Assembly: GCA_922989275.2 (NCBI GenBank)
Contig: OV277858.1
Span: 104,952,794 to 105,016,793, forward strand
Length of the DNA stretch: 64,000 nt
Origin: Gari tellinella
Lineage: Eukaryota; Mollusca; Bivalvia; Cardiida; Psammobiidae
Direction of reading: 5' to 3'
The notes under the pieces are model-generated. The model did not search any database and had not been told where the DNA came from. It worked only from the letters and a program-made list of their open reading frames with translations. Position numbers and translations under genes: made by a program. Of the stretch, positions 32,526-42,059 are shown in pieces; position 1 is the stretch's first letter, and every line of letters begins with the position of its first letter.

Positions 32526-32999
32526 GTAATGTCTTTATATAACCGTATGTAAAAATGTGAAGTTTAACTGTCCTGTGAGAATATGCTGTATTCAAATGTA
32601 TAGCCAACGGAACGCCGCTTACATTTACATGGTAATGTCTTTATATAACTGTATGTAAAAAGGTGAGGTTTAATTTTCCTGTGAGAAGATGCTGTATTCA
32701 AGTGAATAGCCAACGGAACACCACTTATATTTACATGGTAAAGTTAACATTCGCCCTGTAACGTCTTTATACATTGTATAACTGTATGTAAAAAGATGAG
32801 GTTTAATTTTCCTTTGAGAATATGTCGTATGCAAATGCATAGCCAACGGAACACCACTTACATTTACATGGTACTGTTAACATTCGCCCTGTAACGTATC
32901 CATATAACCGTATTTTAAAAGGCGAGGTTTAACTTTCCTTGGTGGAAGATGTCGTATTCAAGTGCATAGCCAACGGAACACCATTTAAATTTACATGAC
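32478..32999 (+). repeat. Tandem array of an exon 3' end with its splice donor (five copies)
   Basis: The unit carries the exon 13 tail (VFKCIANGTPLTFTW), the donor and about 50 nt of intron. It recurs four more times after the functional copy, with exon-like ends near 32631, 32737, 32870 and 32996. Spacing is about 106-133 nt. The copy 1 donor is intact (GTAATG), copies 2 and 3 have GTAAAG and GTACTG, and copy 4 has lost GT. Copy 2 has an in-frame TGA-type change (AAGTGAATAGCC). Confidence 0.85.
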
Positions 33000-33178
33000 A
33001 TTAAACAGCTTTCTGTCTGTCTCCTGAATGTACAAAAATGTAGATAAAGATCACCAACCGCGCTTGAAACTTGGTACATGGCTATGACCAGAGTCCGCAC
33101 TGTGAGTCCAAATGACCTCTTAAAATATGATTTTAATGCTTGTTGGTAGTTTGAGGGAAAGTAATAACCGGTCTATAT

Positions 33179-33402
33179 ACAATGGAGGAAACGTTATTAC
33201 TTCCAAACGCGTTTACGCTAAAACCATTATTCTCATTGTAAACAGTATAACCCGGCGTCTGATCAGGCTCCAAACTGTTAACAACTCAGATTAAAATAAA
33301 GTGTTAGAAATTTCTAAAAACTGACATTTTCTACACTTTGGTGATGTGCGTTTGTGTTTCGTTTGCGTTTGAACGGGAGAGAATAGCGTTTTCTCCACTA
33401 TA
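33179..33402. mobile_element. MITE family A, partly deleted core
   Basis: CAATGGAGGAAACGTTATTA start and AGCGTTTTCTCCACTA end. The left half of the core palindrome is deleted. Confidence 0.65.
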
Positions 33403-33772
33403 GATACAATGAAGATGAAGCATTATTTTCATGGTAAACGAAACGAAACGCAAACACAATATAGTGTATAGTTTTTTTTTTAATTGGAATATTTATTAGA
33501 ATCCATGTGGCAGAATGTTTAAAATTTGATTATTCACCGGGTCACCCGGTGTATGATCTGACTCCAAACTGATTGCAAGGGACATGTTTGTTTTAGCACA
33601 AACGCACTTGAGAAAACTGGACATACGTGCAGTAAAGGACGCCTATGATCGTTATTAGTGACCAGAGGGTTAAGCCTTTTTTTCAAAAATGTTATGGGAG
33701 ATTTAATCATTATACATTTGTGTCATATTCTTATCATTGTTCATTGTTATCTATAACGCATTTCTATCCCAG

Positions 33773-33945
33773 GCAAAAGGATTCCAAAGCCCTTGCCTCT
33801 GCCGATCGCATCACCATTAGTTCCAATGACGGCGAGGCGTCTCTCACCATTAAGGAGGTAACCGCGGAAGATGCTGGACTGTACATATGTGTTGCCGAGA
33901 ATGAACAGGGCAAGGTGGAGTCATGTTCGTCGTTACAAGTTCTTG
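33773..33945 (+). CDS. Ig gene exon 14: Ig7 C-terminal half
   Basis: The acceptor is TTTCTATCCCAG. The exon completes Trp (WQKDSKALASADR), then reads EASLTIKEVTAEDAGLYICV and a SCSSLQVL tail. The donor TCTTG|GTTAGT leaves phase 1. This is the most canonical E-F region in the gene. Confidence 0.88.
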
Positions 33946-34145
33946 GTTAGTATACGGCACCTTTATTGTGTCATTTATTGTTATAATTGTCCTTTAACTA
34001 TTTGATCCAAACCATGTACCTTGTTTTGAAAACATCTGACTACATATGCTTCAAGCAGGTTGAAAGTAAAGCAGAATGTTCTTGTACTTTAACTTGATAT
34101 ATTTAGAAATCGAATATCTTTGTTTGACTTCAGAATTTCATTTAC

Positions 34146-34820
34146 AGAGGAGAAGACGGTATTCTTTCCCAATAAGCGTGTTTATGCTAAAATTGTTAAT
34201 TCAATGCAAACGGTTTGGAGCCAGATCAGACTCCCATCTTTTTGTCACTCAGCTAAAAATAAATAGTTATGATTTTCAAAAGGTAGTTAATTTCAACATT
34301 GCATTGCATTGCTGTTGCGTTTCCATTGCGTTTAACCCTTTCACTCTCAGTGACGTCACAGGGCTGCCATTTCTCCGGATTTTTCCTAAATCTCCGGATT
34401 TTTCTCAGTACATGGTAGCTTAAAGCAGGCTGAAAGTAAATCAGAATGCGCCCTAAGGCGCATTCTGCTTTACTTACAGCCTGCTTTAAGTAGTCGTAGT
34501 CAACACAACAAGAAAACGGATATGGGGTAAAGGCACGATTCGTATAATCGCACTTGAAAAATGCAAATTTGGAAATCTTAGGATTTTTCATGTCAACTTT
34601 TGGCAGCCCTGACGTCATTTATAAAGCGCATTTGCAAACAGTTTGATACGAATAAAAATTCTTGGCCACTTGTTTTGAAATAACGTCAGTTATACTGCCT
34701 TAAATCGAAGTTTGAAACGATATCGCAGACAATATTGAAGCAGACGACAATATGGCGGCGAAGGGGTATCAACTTCACGATAAATTTGATCATGAAAGGG
34801 TTAAACGGGAACTCCACTGT
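34146..34820. mobile_element. MITE family A split by a TTAA element, before exon 15
   Basis: The left part is 34146-34336, and the right remnant ACGGGAACTCCACTG is 34805-34819. TTAA copies lie at 34333-34336 and 34801-34804. It ends 16 nt before exon 15. Confidence 0.75.
34337..34800. mobile_element. TTAA-type composite element (families B and C) inside MITE A
   Basis: Ends are CCCTTTCAC and GAAAGGG. It contains a complete core 2 hairpin (CTTAAAGCAGGCTGAAAG...) at about 34418-34496 and a decayed core 1 with AAGCAGACGACAATATGG, a family C marker. It is probably B inside C. Confidence 0.65.
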
Positions 34821-34836
34821 AAGTTGTTGATTTCAG

Positions 34837-35193
34837 GACGTGACGGTCAGGAAGCCAAACCAGCGAAGAAGAGCGGGACAGGTGCCGGTGATCCTGAAGA
34901 CGCCTTTATCAATGCTGGTAAACCTACGGGCAGTGATGCCCATGATTCAGAAAGCGCGCTCCAGGACAGTGCCTATGGGAGTTCAGCGTCAAGCGTACAG
35001 GGCGCCGGTATTGGTGCTAGTTCTGTTTGTGGGGATATGAAAGAGTATGACTTTCTCAAACGTCCAAAGTTTGTAGCCCGGCCTTTGACCCAGTGGGTTG
35101 TAGCTGATGACGAGTTGTATCTATGTGTGGAGGTTCCTAAAGCTGAAGATACATCTGTTAGCTGGTTCCATAATGGGAACCGTATTGAGAAAG
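34837..35193 (+). CDS. Ig gene exon 15: low-complexity linker and first part of Ig8
   Basis: The 357-nt exon follows GTTGATTTCAG, 16 nt after the end of a family A MITE. The first 75 or so residues are a Gly/Ser/Ala/Asp-rich linker. Then come KRPKFVARPLTQWVVADDEL and YLCVEVPKAEDTSVSWFHN, an Ig start with the C-strand Trp. It ends in phase 1 at GAGAAAG|GTAAGA. Confidence 0.8.
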
Positions 35194-35453
35194 GTAAGAA
35201 AAGTATCAGAAGTCCGTTTAATATTCATATATTTGGTTAATATGATACAGTAAATAAAGCCATTACGATAATTAAAGTAAAAGCATTTTTTCGACAATTA
35301 CAAGAATACATGTACCCACCTAAATAATGTATATCATTTCTAAAAAATGATTATCTGTTAACACAATTATTAAATGTAATTGATAACAAAATAATCGATA
35401 CTTTTGAATTGCTATTATATATATTTGTACAAGTATGTTTTCTATTATTTCAG

Positions 35454-35500
35454 GTCGTTTCAGATTCGAAGTGAAAAACAAATCCGCGGGAGCACTCTGA
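35454..35500 (+). CDS. Ig gene exon 16: short last exon, Ig8 end, probable frameshift
   Basis: The acceptor is TTCTATTATTTCAG. The frame reads G-RFRFEVKNKSAGAL and stops at TGA (35498-35500). In the next frame the DNA continues sensibly as TLMENKTAEITVIKY and stops at 35541, which looks like the normal G strand of an Ig domain. A small indel near 35486-35493 is therefore likely. Joined to exon 15, only about 11 residues separate the C-strand Trp from the F strand. Strands C' to E are missing, and the 260-nt intron has no room for them. Confidence 0.65.
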
Positions 35501-35552
35501 TGGAAAATAAAACCGCGGAAATAACAGTCATCAAATATTAAGCTGTCCATTT

Positions 35553-35792
35553 ACCGTGGGAGACGATGCTATTCTTTCCCAACAAACGAAAGTGTTTTAA
35601 ACGAGTGTGACTACTGCAAACTGTTTACAACTTGATGAGACGCCGAGTTACATTGCATCAGAACAATCGCCAAACTGTTTGCTACTTAAATATTAGTAAA
35701 TAATCATTATTTACATGAACCTGTAATTTGTCTCATTGCGCTTTTAAAAATCGTTCCGTTTAAATGGAAAAGAATAACGTCTTTTCCACTGA
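35553..35792. mobile_element. MITE family A just after the Ig gene stop
   Basis: CCGTGGGAGACGATGCTATT start and TCTTTTCCACTG end. It begins 53 nt after the stop, so it may lie in the 3' UTR. Confidence 0.65.
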
Positions 35793-35824
35793 ACAATCGA
35801 TTGATACCTAAAGCACCTTTAGTA

Positions 35825-36040
35825 CAGTGGAGAATCTGTTATTCTTTCCAATTTAAACGAAACGCAAGTACATTTTTTTGACAATTCTGATAATTATGTT
35901 TTATCTCGGTGGCAAACAGTTTGGAGCCTGATCAGACGCCGGGTTACCCGGCGTCTGATCTGGCTCCAAACTGTTTGCAATGTAAATAATAGTTTAAGCG
36001 TAAACGCGTTTATTGGGAAAGAATAACGTTTTCTCCACTG
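35825..36040. mobile_element. MITE family A, near intact
   Basis: Good ends and a perfect core palindrome. A small deletion affects the left arm between the end and the core. Confidence 0.85.
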
Positions 36041-36119
36041 TGACAGTTCAGATCAAAGGAGATCTCACATTAGAATCTGTATTGTTTTCTATGATACATG
36101 TACTAAGTAGTTATAATAT

Positions 36120-36345
36120 AGTCGAATCTCGATACATCGATCTCGCTTAAGACGAATTTACCCTTAATTCATCAGTTGCAATTTAATACATCGATCTCGC
36201 TTTGGTGAAATTTACCGGTATTTCATAAGTTGAATTTCAATACCTTAAGTCGAACATATCGGTATTTCAAAGTTAAAACGTTTTGACTTTGAAATAAGGG
36301 TATGTTTGACTTAAACTAGTTTGAATTATCAAGGCTCGAGTGTAT
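36120..36345. mobile_element. Pogo/Tigger-like MITE (family K), copy 2
   Basis: AGTCGAATCTCGATACATCG start, an internal repeat of ATACATCGATCTCGCTT, and end CAAGGCTCGAGTG. Confidence 0.6.
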
Positions 36346-36574
36346 TAATATCTTCAGAAAAAGTATGTTTACGTTTTGTGTTTATTTGGTGAAGAATATC
36401 ACAACACACTGTTCCTTGTTACATTATAATCATGATAATATTTATGAGCACATATCAAGAACATTAGAACAGTCGTTCTTAGATGTTTCATTTACATGTA
36501 TACCACTTAAACACCCCCCTGTTATTGATGAACTCATCCAGTACGTTCAACAGAATCATCCATTGAAGGAGTTA

Positions 36575-36820
36575 CAGTGGAAAATCTGTTATTCTTTCCC
36601 GTTTAAACGCAAACGTACGCAAACGCAAAGCACTAAAATGTAGAAAAGTACAACTTTTGTACAATTCTGATAATCCATGTTTATCTTGGTGGCAAACAGT
36701 TTGGAGCCTGATCAGACGCCGGGTTACCCGGCGTCTGATCTGGCTCCAAACTGTTTGCACTGTAAATAATAGTTTTAGCGTAAACGCGTTTATTGGGAAA
36801 GAATAACACATTCTCCACTG
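36575..36820. mobile_element. MITE family A, intact
   Basis: 246 bp with a perfect core (GATCAGACGCCGGGTTACCC). The orientation is opposite to the 893-1138 copy. Confidence 0.9.
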
Positions 36821-37394
36821 TGAGCGCATGTTTCACTCACCGGGTTCTTACACCATGAGAGTGAACCAGTTGCATATTAGCCTAACGATTAGTAGGCATA
36901 GATAAGGCCCCATTGAAAACAGCTTTTGGTCAATATCAAATGATGATGATTTCAATGCATTGTTTGCACTGTTCTCAATGTACAAAAGTTCCCTTTTTCC
37001 GTAAAATATTTGAAGTAGACTACAATATATTATAAGTGACACATATAATAAGTACCAACATACATGTATATGGACCTTTTGTGTTATTTACATGCTCCAT
37101 TGAGCGATATACAAACGATTGCTTAATACATGCTTTTATGTTACTTATAATACTAATTTTCGATGTATTTCTAAACCAACAAGTGATCACTAAATAACCA
37201 CCATTACATGATTACACCGTTTGACTCATTACTTATAATTAACGAAGATGTTTAACAGTATGGAACACGTTATCCATTCCCTTTAAATGCATATGAGCTA
37301 AACTGGTTATTTCAATTGCTACAGTTCGGAGCCTGGTAAGACGCCGGATAACCTCCTTGCAATGGACATAATTGTTTTACCATCTACGTGTTTA

Positions 37395-37880
37395 ACCCTT
37401 TCAACCCTACAGTGGAGAATGTGTTATTCTTTCCCAATAAACGCGTTTACGTTAAAACTATTATTTGCAGTGCAAACAGTTTGGAGCCAGATCAGACGCC
37501 GGGTAACCCGGTGTCTGATCAGGCTCCAAACTGTTTGCCACCAAGATAAACATGAAATATCAGAATTGTCTAAAGGTTGTTCTTTTCTACGTTTTAGCGC
37601 TTTGCGTTTGCGTACGTTTGCGTTTAAACGGGAAAGAATAACAGATTCTCCACTGTACATCCCTCTGTAGAGAGTACTGATTACATAATTATGTAAACAG
37701 TGTACACCCTGATCAGAGGGCTCCTATAGGAGTCCTCTGATCAGTGTCGGCACTGTTTGTTATTTTCAATGGTTTTTGTTGACATATCAAAAACACAACA
37801 GTAGACTGGTTCAAATTGCCTGTACTAGAAGAGTCCAAAATGATAACAAATACCCGCAAGATATATTTAGGGTTGAAAGG
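37395..37880. mobile_element. TTAA-type element, middle layer of the nest
   Basis: Ends are CCCTTTCAACCCTA and TAGGGTTGAAAGGG. It carries a different hairpin core (CTGATCAGAGGGCTCCTATA). It is split at TA by the inner MITE A. Confidence 0.75.
37410..37655. mobile_element. Inner young MITE family A of the nest
   Basis: 246 bp, intact ends, core with one mismatch, TA on both sides. Confidence 0.88.
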
Positions 37881-37929
37881 GTGAACGTGTTTATTGAGAA
37901 AGACTAACGCCTTCTCCAATGTACATGTA

Positions 37930-38165
37930 ACTGGCGAAGACTAAAAATAACTTATCCCTTGACCTCTGTGCTATTCATTACTGACAGGTCAATGAAAATA
38001 TTTTGACAATTCTAAAGGTTTATTATATCCGAAAATCAAATAGTTTGGAGCCTGATCAGACGCCGGGTTACCCGGCGTTTGATCCGACTCCAAACAGTTT
38101 GCAATGGAAATTATCAAATTTAGCGTAAACGCCATATTGAGAAAAGAATGACGTCTTCACCAGTT
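37930..38165. mobile_element. MITE family A, diverged
   Basis: A well-kept core (GATCAGACGCCGGGTTACCC) with weak ends. Confidence 0.55.
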
Positions 38166-38411
38166 TAAATATCTAGATTAAATATGAAATTATAGGTGTA
38201 GATCTTGTATTCTTAGACTTACGCTGCCCACTGGTACATAATTATAATCTGTATTTATTTAAAATGTTTTCATGTGTGTAAGAATTGACCTTGTTGTTGG
38301 ATTGTTTTTGAAAATGGAAGAAAAAAAATTAAAATAAAAAACCCAATATAAATAGTTCGTATCTGTTTTCTTTTGTGTATGGACCAGCATATTCCAAAAG
38401 TTTTGTAAATT

Positions 38412-38617
38412 TAGTAAAACCCTCTATTATGAGTGCTAAATTGTGTATATTATTAGGTGTTTGAGACATGTTTCTGCTTACAGCAAGGTGAAAGTAAAAC
38501 AGAAAGCTCCTTTAGGAGCTTTCTGTTTTACTTTCACCTTACTGATAGCTGTCACATTTCTCTCCTAACATTAATTAGCCCTCTTTTTCAGTGGTTGTAA
38601 CAGAGAGGTATTTCTGT
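38412..38617. mobile_element. MITE family D
   Basis: Core AAAGCTCCTTTAGGAGCTTT is perfect. Ends slightly changed. Confidence 0.75.
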
Positions 38618-39014
38618 ATTTATTGCGCCAAATTAATGTGGTTCGTCTTGTATAGGCAGAACAGTTGGATCACGATCAGAAACCAAGTTAATTGAAATCA
38701 AAACCTCTCTATGCATGTATGTACATGCACATTGTTAGTTGAAAATGATTTCATAAAATCCCTAATCGACTCATTGAGCCCTAGAGACAAGTATATGCGT
38801 CCTTTACAACCACGTTCATTTGATGCATACATTTGTCCTATGCAAACAGTGTAGACTCAGATCTATATACACCAACCCAACCCTGTATAGTCAGACATGG
38901 ACTACATGTAGGCCTTTTATAGAAGGCGACAATTCTAGTTCGGCTTTAACATCCGCACGATCTCAATCCTACTGAGTGTCAAACAGTTTGGATCTTGATC
39001 CAAAGCCACGTTAA

Positions 39015-39250
39015 CCCTTTTAAGCTATTTTTGAGTTTGTTTTTATCCCTACATCGTTATTGTGCCGTCTGCTTCAATATTGTTGTCTGCAATATCATTT
39101 CAAAGTTAGATTTCAGAGAGTATGACTTAAGAAATATAGAAACGAGTGTCAAACAGTTTTGATCCTGATCAGACGCCGCGTAACGCGGCGTCTGATCAGA
39201 ATCAAAACTGTTTGCAAATTCGACTTTAAGCGACTCTGGCGTTGAAAGGG
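39015..39250. mobile_element. MITE family C, inverted orientation
   Basis: TTAA at 39011 and 39251. Ends CCCTTTTAAGC and GTTGAAAGGG. The core palindrome CTGATCAGACGCCGCGTAAC is perfect. Confidence 0.82.
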
Positions 39251-39452
39251 TTAAGCAACAAATTAAATTGTAATAACATTTGGCCACTGTATCCTGTATG
39301 TATCCGTTTGACCGGAAGCGATGACAAATTATATTTCCAGACACGCCCGGATCTGTTCGTTCAAGTTCGTAACAATTCGTCTGCGTCACAATATTAATCA
39401 GCTTAAATGTTAAATTCAGGATTTAATATCTCGTCAGCAGTAGTAAGTTTAA

Positions 39453-39977
39453 CCACTTTCCCCCACATAAGCGCCTTTTGGTGTATTTAATTTATTCCTC
39501 CCCGAAGAAATTGTTTCAAAAGTGTCCGCTTTAAGTAGTTTGAAAGTAAAGCAGAATGCGCCTTAACCCTTTACCCAATAACCTATATCTAGATTTGAAG
39601 ACACGTGACCCCTTAAAGCAGGTTGAAAGTTAAGAAAAATGTGCCTTAAGGCGCATTCTGCTTTACTTTCAATCTGCTTTAAGCTACTATCTGCTAGTAA
39701 ATAGGTAATATTTATTATTGTACATGTTCTTTATTGTATAAATTTGAACTATTTTCTTTAGCGGATGATTAAATTAAATGCGCTAAAAGGTGCTTCAATC
39801 AGATAAAGGGTTAAGGCACATTCGGCTTTACTTTCAGTCTGCTTTAAGTCGCAATCTGTTAGGATACAGAATATATTTCTTATGATGCATATTCATGACT
39901 ATATGTTTTGGATCTATTTTCTTTAGTGCAGGGATAAATTAAAGCCGTTGAAATACGTTTCTATATGGTGTAATGGG
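39453..39977. mobile_element. Outer MITE family B, split by another family B
   Basis: TTAA at 39449 and 39978. The left piece stops at GCAGAATGCGCC-TTAA and the right piece resumes at TTAA-GGCACATTCGG. The insertion is thus at the exact centre of its own hairpin. Confidence 0.75.
39567..39810. mobile_element. Inner MITE family B
   Basis: TTAA at 39563 and 39811. Ends CCCTTTACCC and GATAAAGGG. Intact core hairpin (TGTGCCTTAAGGCGCA). Confidence 0.8.
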
Positions 39978-40095
39978 TTAAGCAATTGAGTGTCAAACAG
40001 TTTGTAACCTGATCTGAGGGGTTTGATCTGAAACCAACCTATTTGAAAACAGTTAACCGTGTCGAAATAATAAGAAAACTATTATTTTAGATACA

Positions 40096-40640
40096 GTGGA
40101 GGGGTTGTTATCCTTTCTCAATAAAGTTAACGCTTAAACTATTACATAAAAAAAAAATACCAAGTTAAAGTCTACTTTCAGTCCGAATGAACGCTCAGTC
40201 GACTGTACATATACTCCCCTGATCATCGAGCCATCTTGCCTATGAGCACTGCTAACATATGGCGCAGTCAAATGCAGCCGCAGTACCGACTCAGACCCTT
40301 CACAGGTACCCATTTTAACCCCTGGGTGGAGAGGAGAAATTCGCGGTACATGCCTTGCTCAAGAACATTCAGAAAAATCCCCTAGTCAGACCGCTGGTCC
40401 GGCGGGGGATCGAACTCACGACCCCTGGTACCGTAGTCCAAGGTGTTAACCATTGGGCCACTACCGCCGGTTACATGTATTTCCATTGCAAACAGATTGA
40501 AATCAGATTAGACCCAGCGTCTCATCGTTCTCTTAACTGTTTGCCACTCAGATTAAAATAGATACTCAGATATTTAAAAATATTGTCGTTTTCTACATTT
40601 TACTGGAATGCGTTTGTATTTCGCTTCTAAGCGAAAAATG
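40096..40640. mobile_element. MITE family A interrupted by the SINE
   Basis: Left piece 40096-40147 (CAGTGGAGGGGTTGTTATCC). Right piece 40471-40640 with the ATTGCAAACAGATTG and TTTGCCACTCAGATTAAAAT blocks. Confidence 0.7.
40148..40470 (-). mobile_element. tRNA-derived SINE inserted in a family A MITE
   Basis: Reading the minus strand from 40470, the head has a tRNA-like box A (GTGGCCCAATGG) and box B (GAGTTCGATCCC) at suitable spacing. A body follows containing CTCCACCCAGGGG and AATGGGTACCTG, ending in a T-rich tail on that strand. Direct repeats TTACAT lie at 40142-40147 and 40471-40476. The flanks rejoin as a family A MITE (about 40096-40640), so the SINE is the younger insertion. Confidence 0.75.
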
Positions 40641-40748
40641 GACGAAAATTCCATTGACGAATATCTTTGTGCACAACGATAATGTCCGCTGCATCGTATT
40701 AAGCAGGAAAATGGCGAAAGTTTAAAACAAAGTAATAAGCTAGTTTAA

Positions 40749-40978
40749 CCCTCTACCTCATATAGACATGTTTCTAATTTTGAAGATAGGTGATCACTTA
40801 AAGTAGGTTGAACGAAAAGTAGAATGTGCCTTTAGGCGCATTCAACTTTTCTTTCGGCCTGCTTTAAGCTACCATCTGCTAGGATATAGAAACTATTTCA
40901 TACGGCACATAATTATGACTGTATAAATATTTTGCAGTAAATATTTAATGCCCTAAAAGCGTTTTTATGGGGAAAGGT
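40749..40978. mobile_element. MITE family B
   Basis: TTAA at 40745 and 40979. Core CTTAAAGTAGGTTGAACG. Confidence 0.75.
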
Positions 40979-40979
40979 T

Positions 40980-41639
40980 TAAAGCAGTTTGAATCCTGAT
41001 CGTACATATATAATATTTATTCAAGTCTCATCATGGATACAACATACATACAATAACATATTATTTATATACACAAGTGAATGTTCCATGTCATTCAGTT
41101 ATGAATTATAAAAGACTATCATAGTAATTGTCAAAATGAACACATTCTAGGTAATATAAGAATATCCACATTATTTACAATAAAAACGGGCATATTCATC
41201 ATTATAATATACAAATTGCACTACAAATCAAATATGCGAGATCGTACATTAAATTACTAGTATACCGTGTGTGGTTGTACATGTATCGTACGTTCCCATG
41301 AATTGAAACGCTTGATCCGCTCATGTCCTTGTTACACTTCAATTATCGCTTGTCTGTCATGCATGTCGTAATATTGTCACCCCTGGTCCATACCCGGATC
41401 ATTAGCTATAATTAGCGTTTTACAGGTGCGCTAAGAACAAGGCTAAAACATGGACATTACATGACAGTTGCGCGAATTCGCGCCGCAAAGTCGGACAATA
41501 CGGGGACTTTGCATTTAACTGCATTAAGTGAAGATGTGTAATACCGTAATAAAACCCAATGAGAGACATATTACTAGAATTACTTATTTAGTTGTCATGT
41601 TAACAAGATTTTACGAAATAGTCATTAGAGATCAGTGGC
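40980..41639. promoter_or_regulatory. MITE-free upstream region of the glycine-rich gene
   Basis: About 650 nt of unique sequence directly upstream of the TATA box, with GCGCGAATTCGCGCC, CAGGTG-type and TAATTAGC motifs. Its freedom from insertions suggests retained promoter function, but no specific factor site is claimed. Confidence 0.4.
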
Positions 41640-41647
41640 TATATAAG
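41640..41647 (+). promoter_or_regulatory. TATA box of the glycine-rich protein gene
   Basis: TATATAAG lies about 30 nt upstream of a short exon that ends in a clean GTAAGA donor at 41718. The upstream 650 nt is free of recognisable MITEs, unlike nearly all other intergenic and intronic sequence here. Confidence 0.7.
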
Positions 41648-41671
41648 AGGTTAAAACTCGTTCACTTTCGC

Positions 41672-41717
41672 CAGCTTTAACGCCAGTCAGGAAGGATTCT
41701 ACCAACCCAGTAAACAG
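41672..41717 (+). other. Glycine-rich gene exon 1 (5' UTR)
   Basis: This is the non-coding leader downstream of the TATA box. It ends CCAGTAAACAG|GTAAGA. The transcription start is placed about 30 nt after the TATA box and is uncertain by several bases. A non-coding first exon with the ATG in exon 2 is common for highly expressed secreted-protein genes. Confidence 0.6.
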
Positions 41718-41749
41718 GTAAGACTCTTTTTTTTGTAAAATCGCAGAAA

Positions 41750-41938
41750 CGTTAGATTTTCCTGTTTAATCCATTGCAATTTCTAACTATCCATTTTAAT
41801 CAGAATAACAAACAGTTTTGAACCTGATCAGACACCGGGTTACCCGGTGTGTGATCTGGTTCCATACTGTTTGCAACGGGCATACCACCTTTAGTTTAAA
41901 CGCATTCATTGGCAAAAATGTTACCTCTTCTAAACTGT
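41750..41938. mobile_element. MITE family A, left end lost, glycine-rich gene intron 1
   Basis: Core palindrome GATCAGACACCGGGTTACCC and right end CCTCTTCTAAACTG. Confidence 0.6.
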
Positions 41939-42059
41939 ACCTATGCATTTCACTACCAGGACATGCTTTAAAATTCTCGCCTGATTTTAATTGTCAAAAT
42001 TATATTTGAGATGCTCTTGGCAATAAGAAATATTCGAAGAAAATGTCAAAAACTTTGTA

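Larger units (their letters stand above)
4026..35500 (+). other. Gene span: multi-Ig muscle-type protein (titin/twitchin/UNC-89-like), 3' part
   Basis: Sixteen exons encode about 985 residues with eight I-set immunoglobulin domains and linkers, but no signal peptide, membrane segment, fibronectin III or kinase domain. Several domains lack one of the two canonical cysteines (Ig3 and Ig6 in strand B, Ig4 and Ig8 in strand F). That is usual for cytoplasmic sarcomeric Ig domains and unusual for secreted ones. Each domain is split by one intron, and domain borders are phase 1. Exons 1/2, 5/6, 9/10 and 13/14 have similar sizes (130-136 and 173-185 nt) and the same TG|G intron position. Summed phases agree except between exons 8 and 9, so an exon is unrecognised there. 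The start lies upstream of the window. The role in sarcomere or thick-filament structure is inferred from family resemblance only. Intron sequence is dominated by MITEs. Confidence 0.8.
37257..37921. mobile_element. Outermost old MITE family A of a three-level nest
   Basis: Left part 37257-37394, right part about 37884-37921 (GTGTTTATTGAGAAAG, CTTCTCCAATG). It is interrupted by a TTAA-type element that itself holds a young MITE A. Confidence 0.7.

Noticed and set aside
32576..32999. The extra exon-tail copies as real additional Ig exons
   Set aside because: Each contains only the last 50 or so nt of the exon, has no acceptor of its own, and the copies carry stops or lost donors.
34752..34836. 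In-frame extension of Ig exon 15 upstream to an ATG at 34752
   Set aside because: The extension lies in TTAA-element and MITE sequence. A proper acceptor at 34836 and phase agreement with exon 14 define the exon start.
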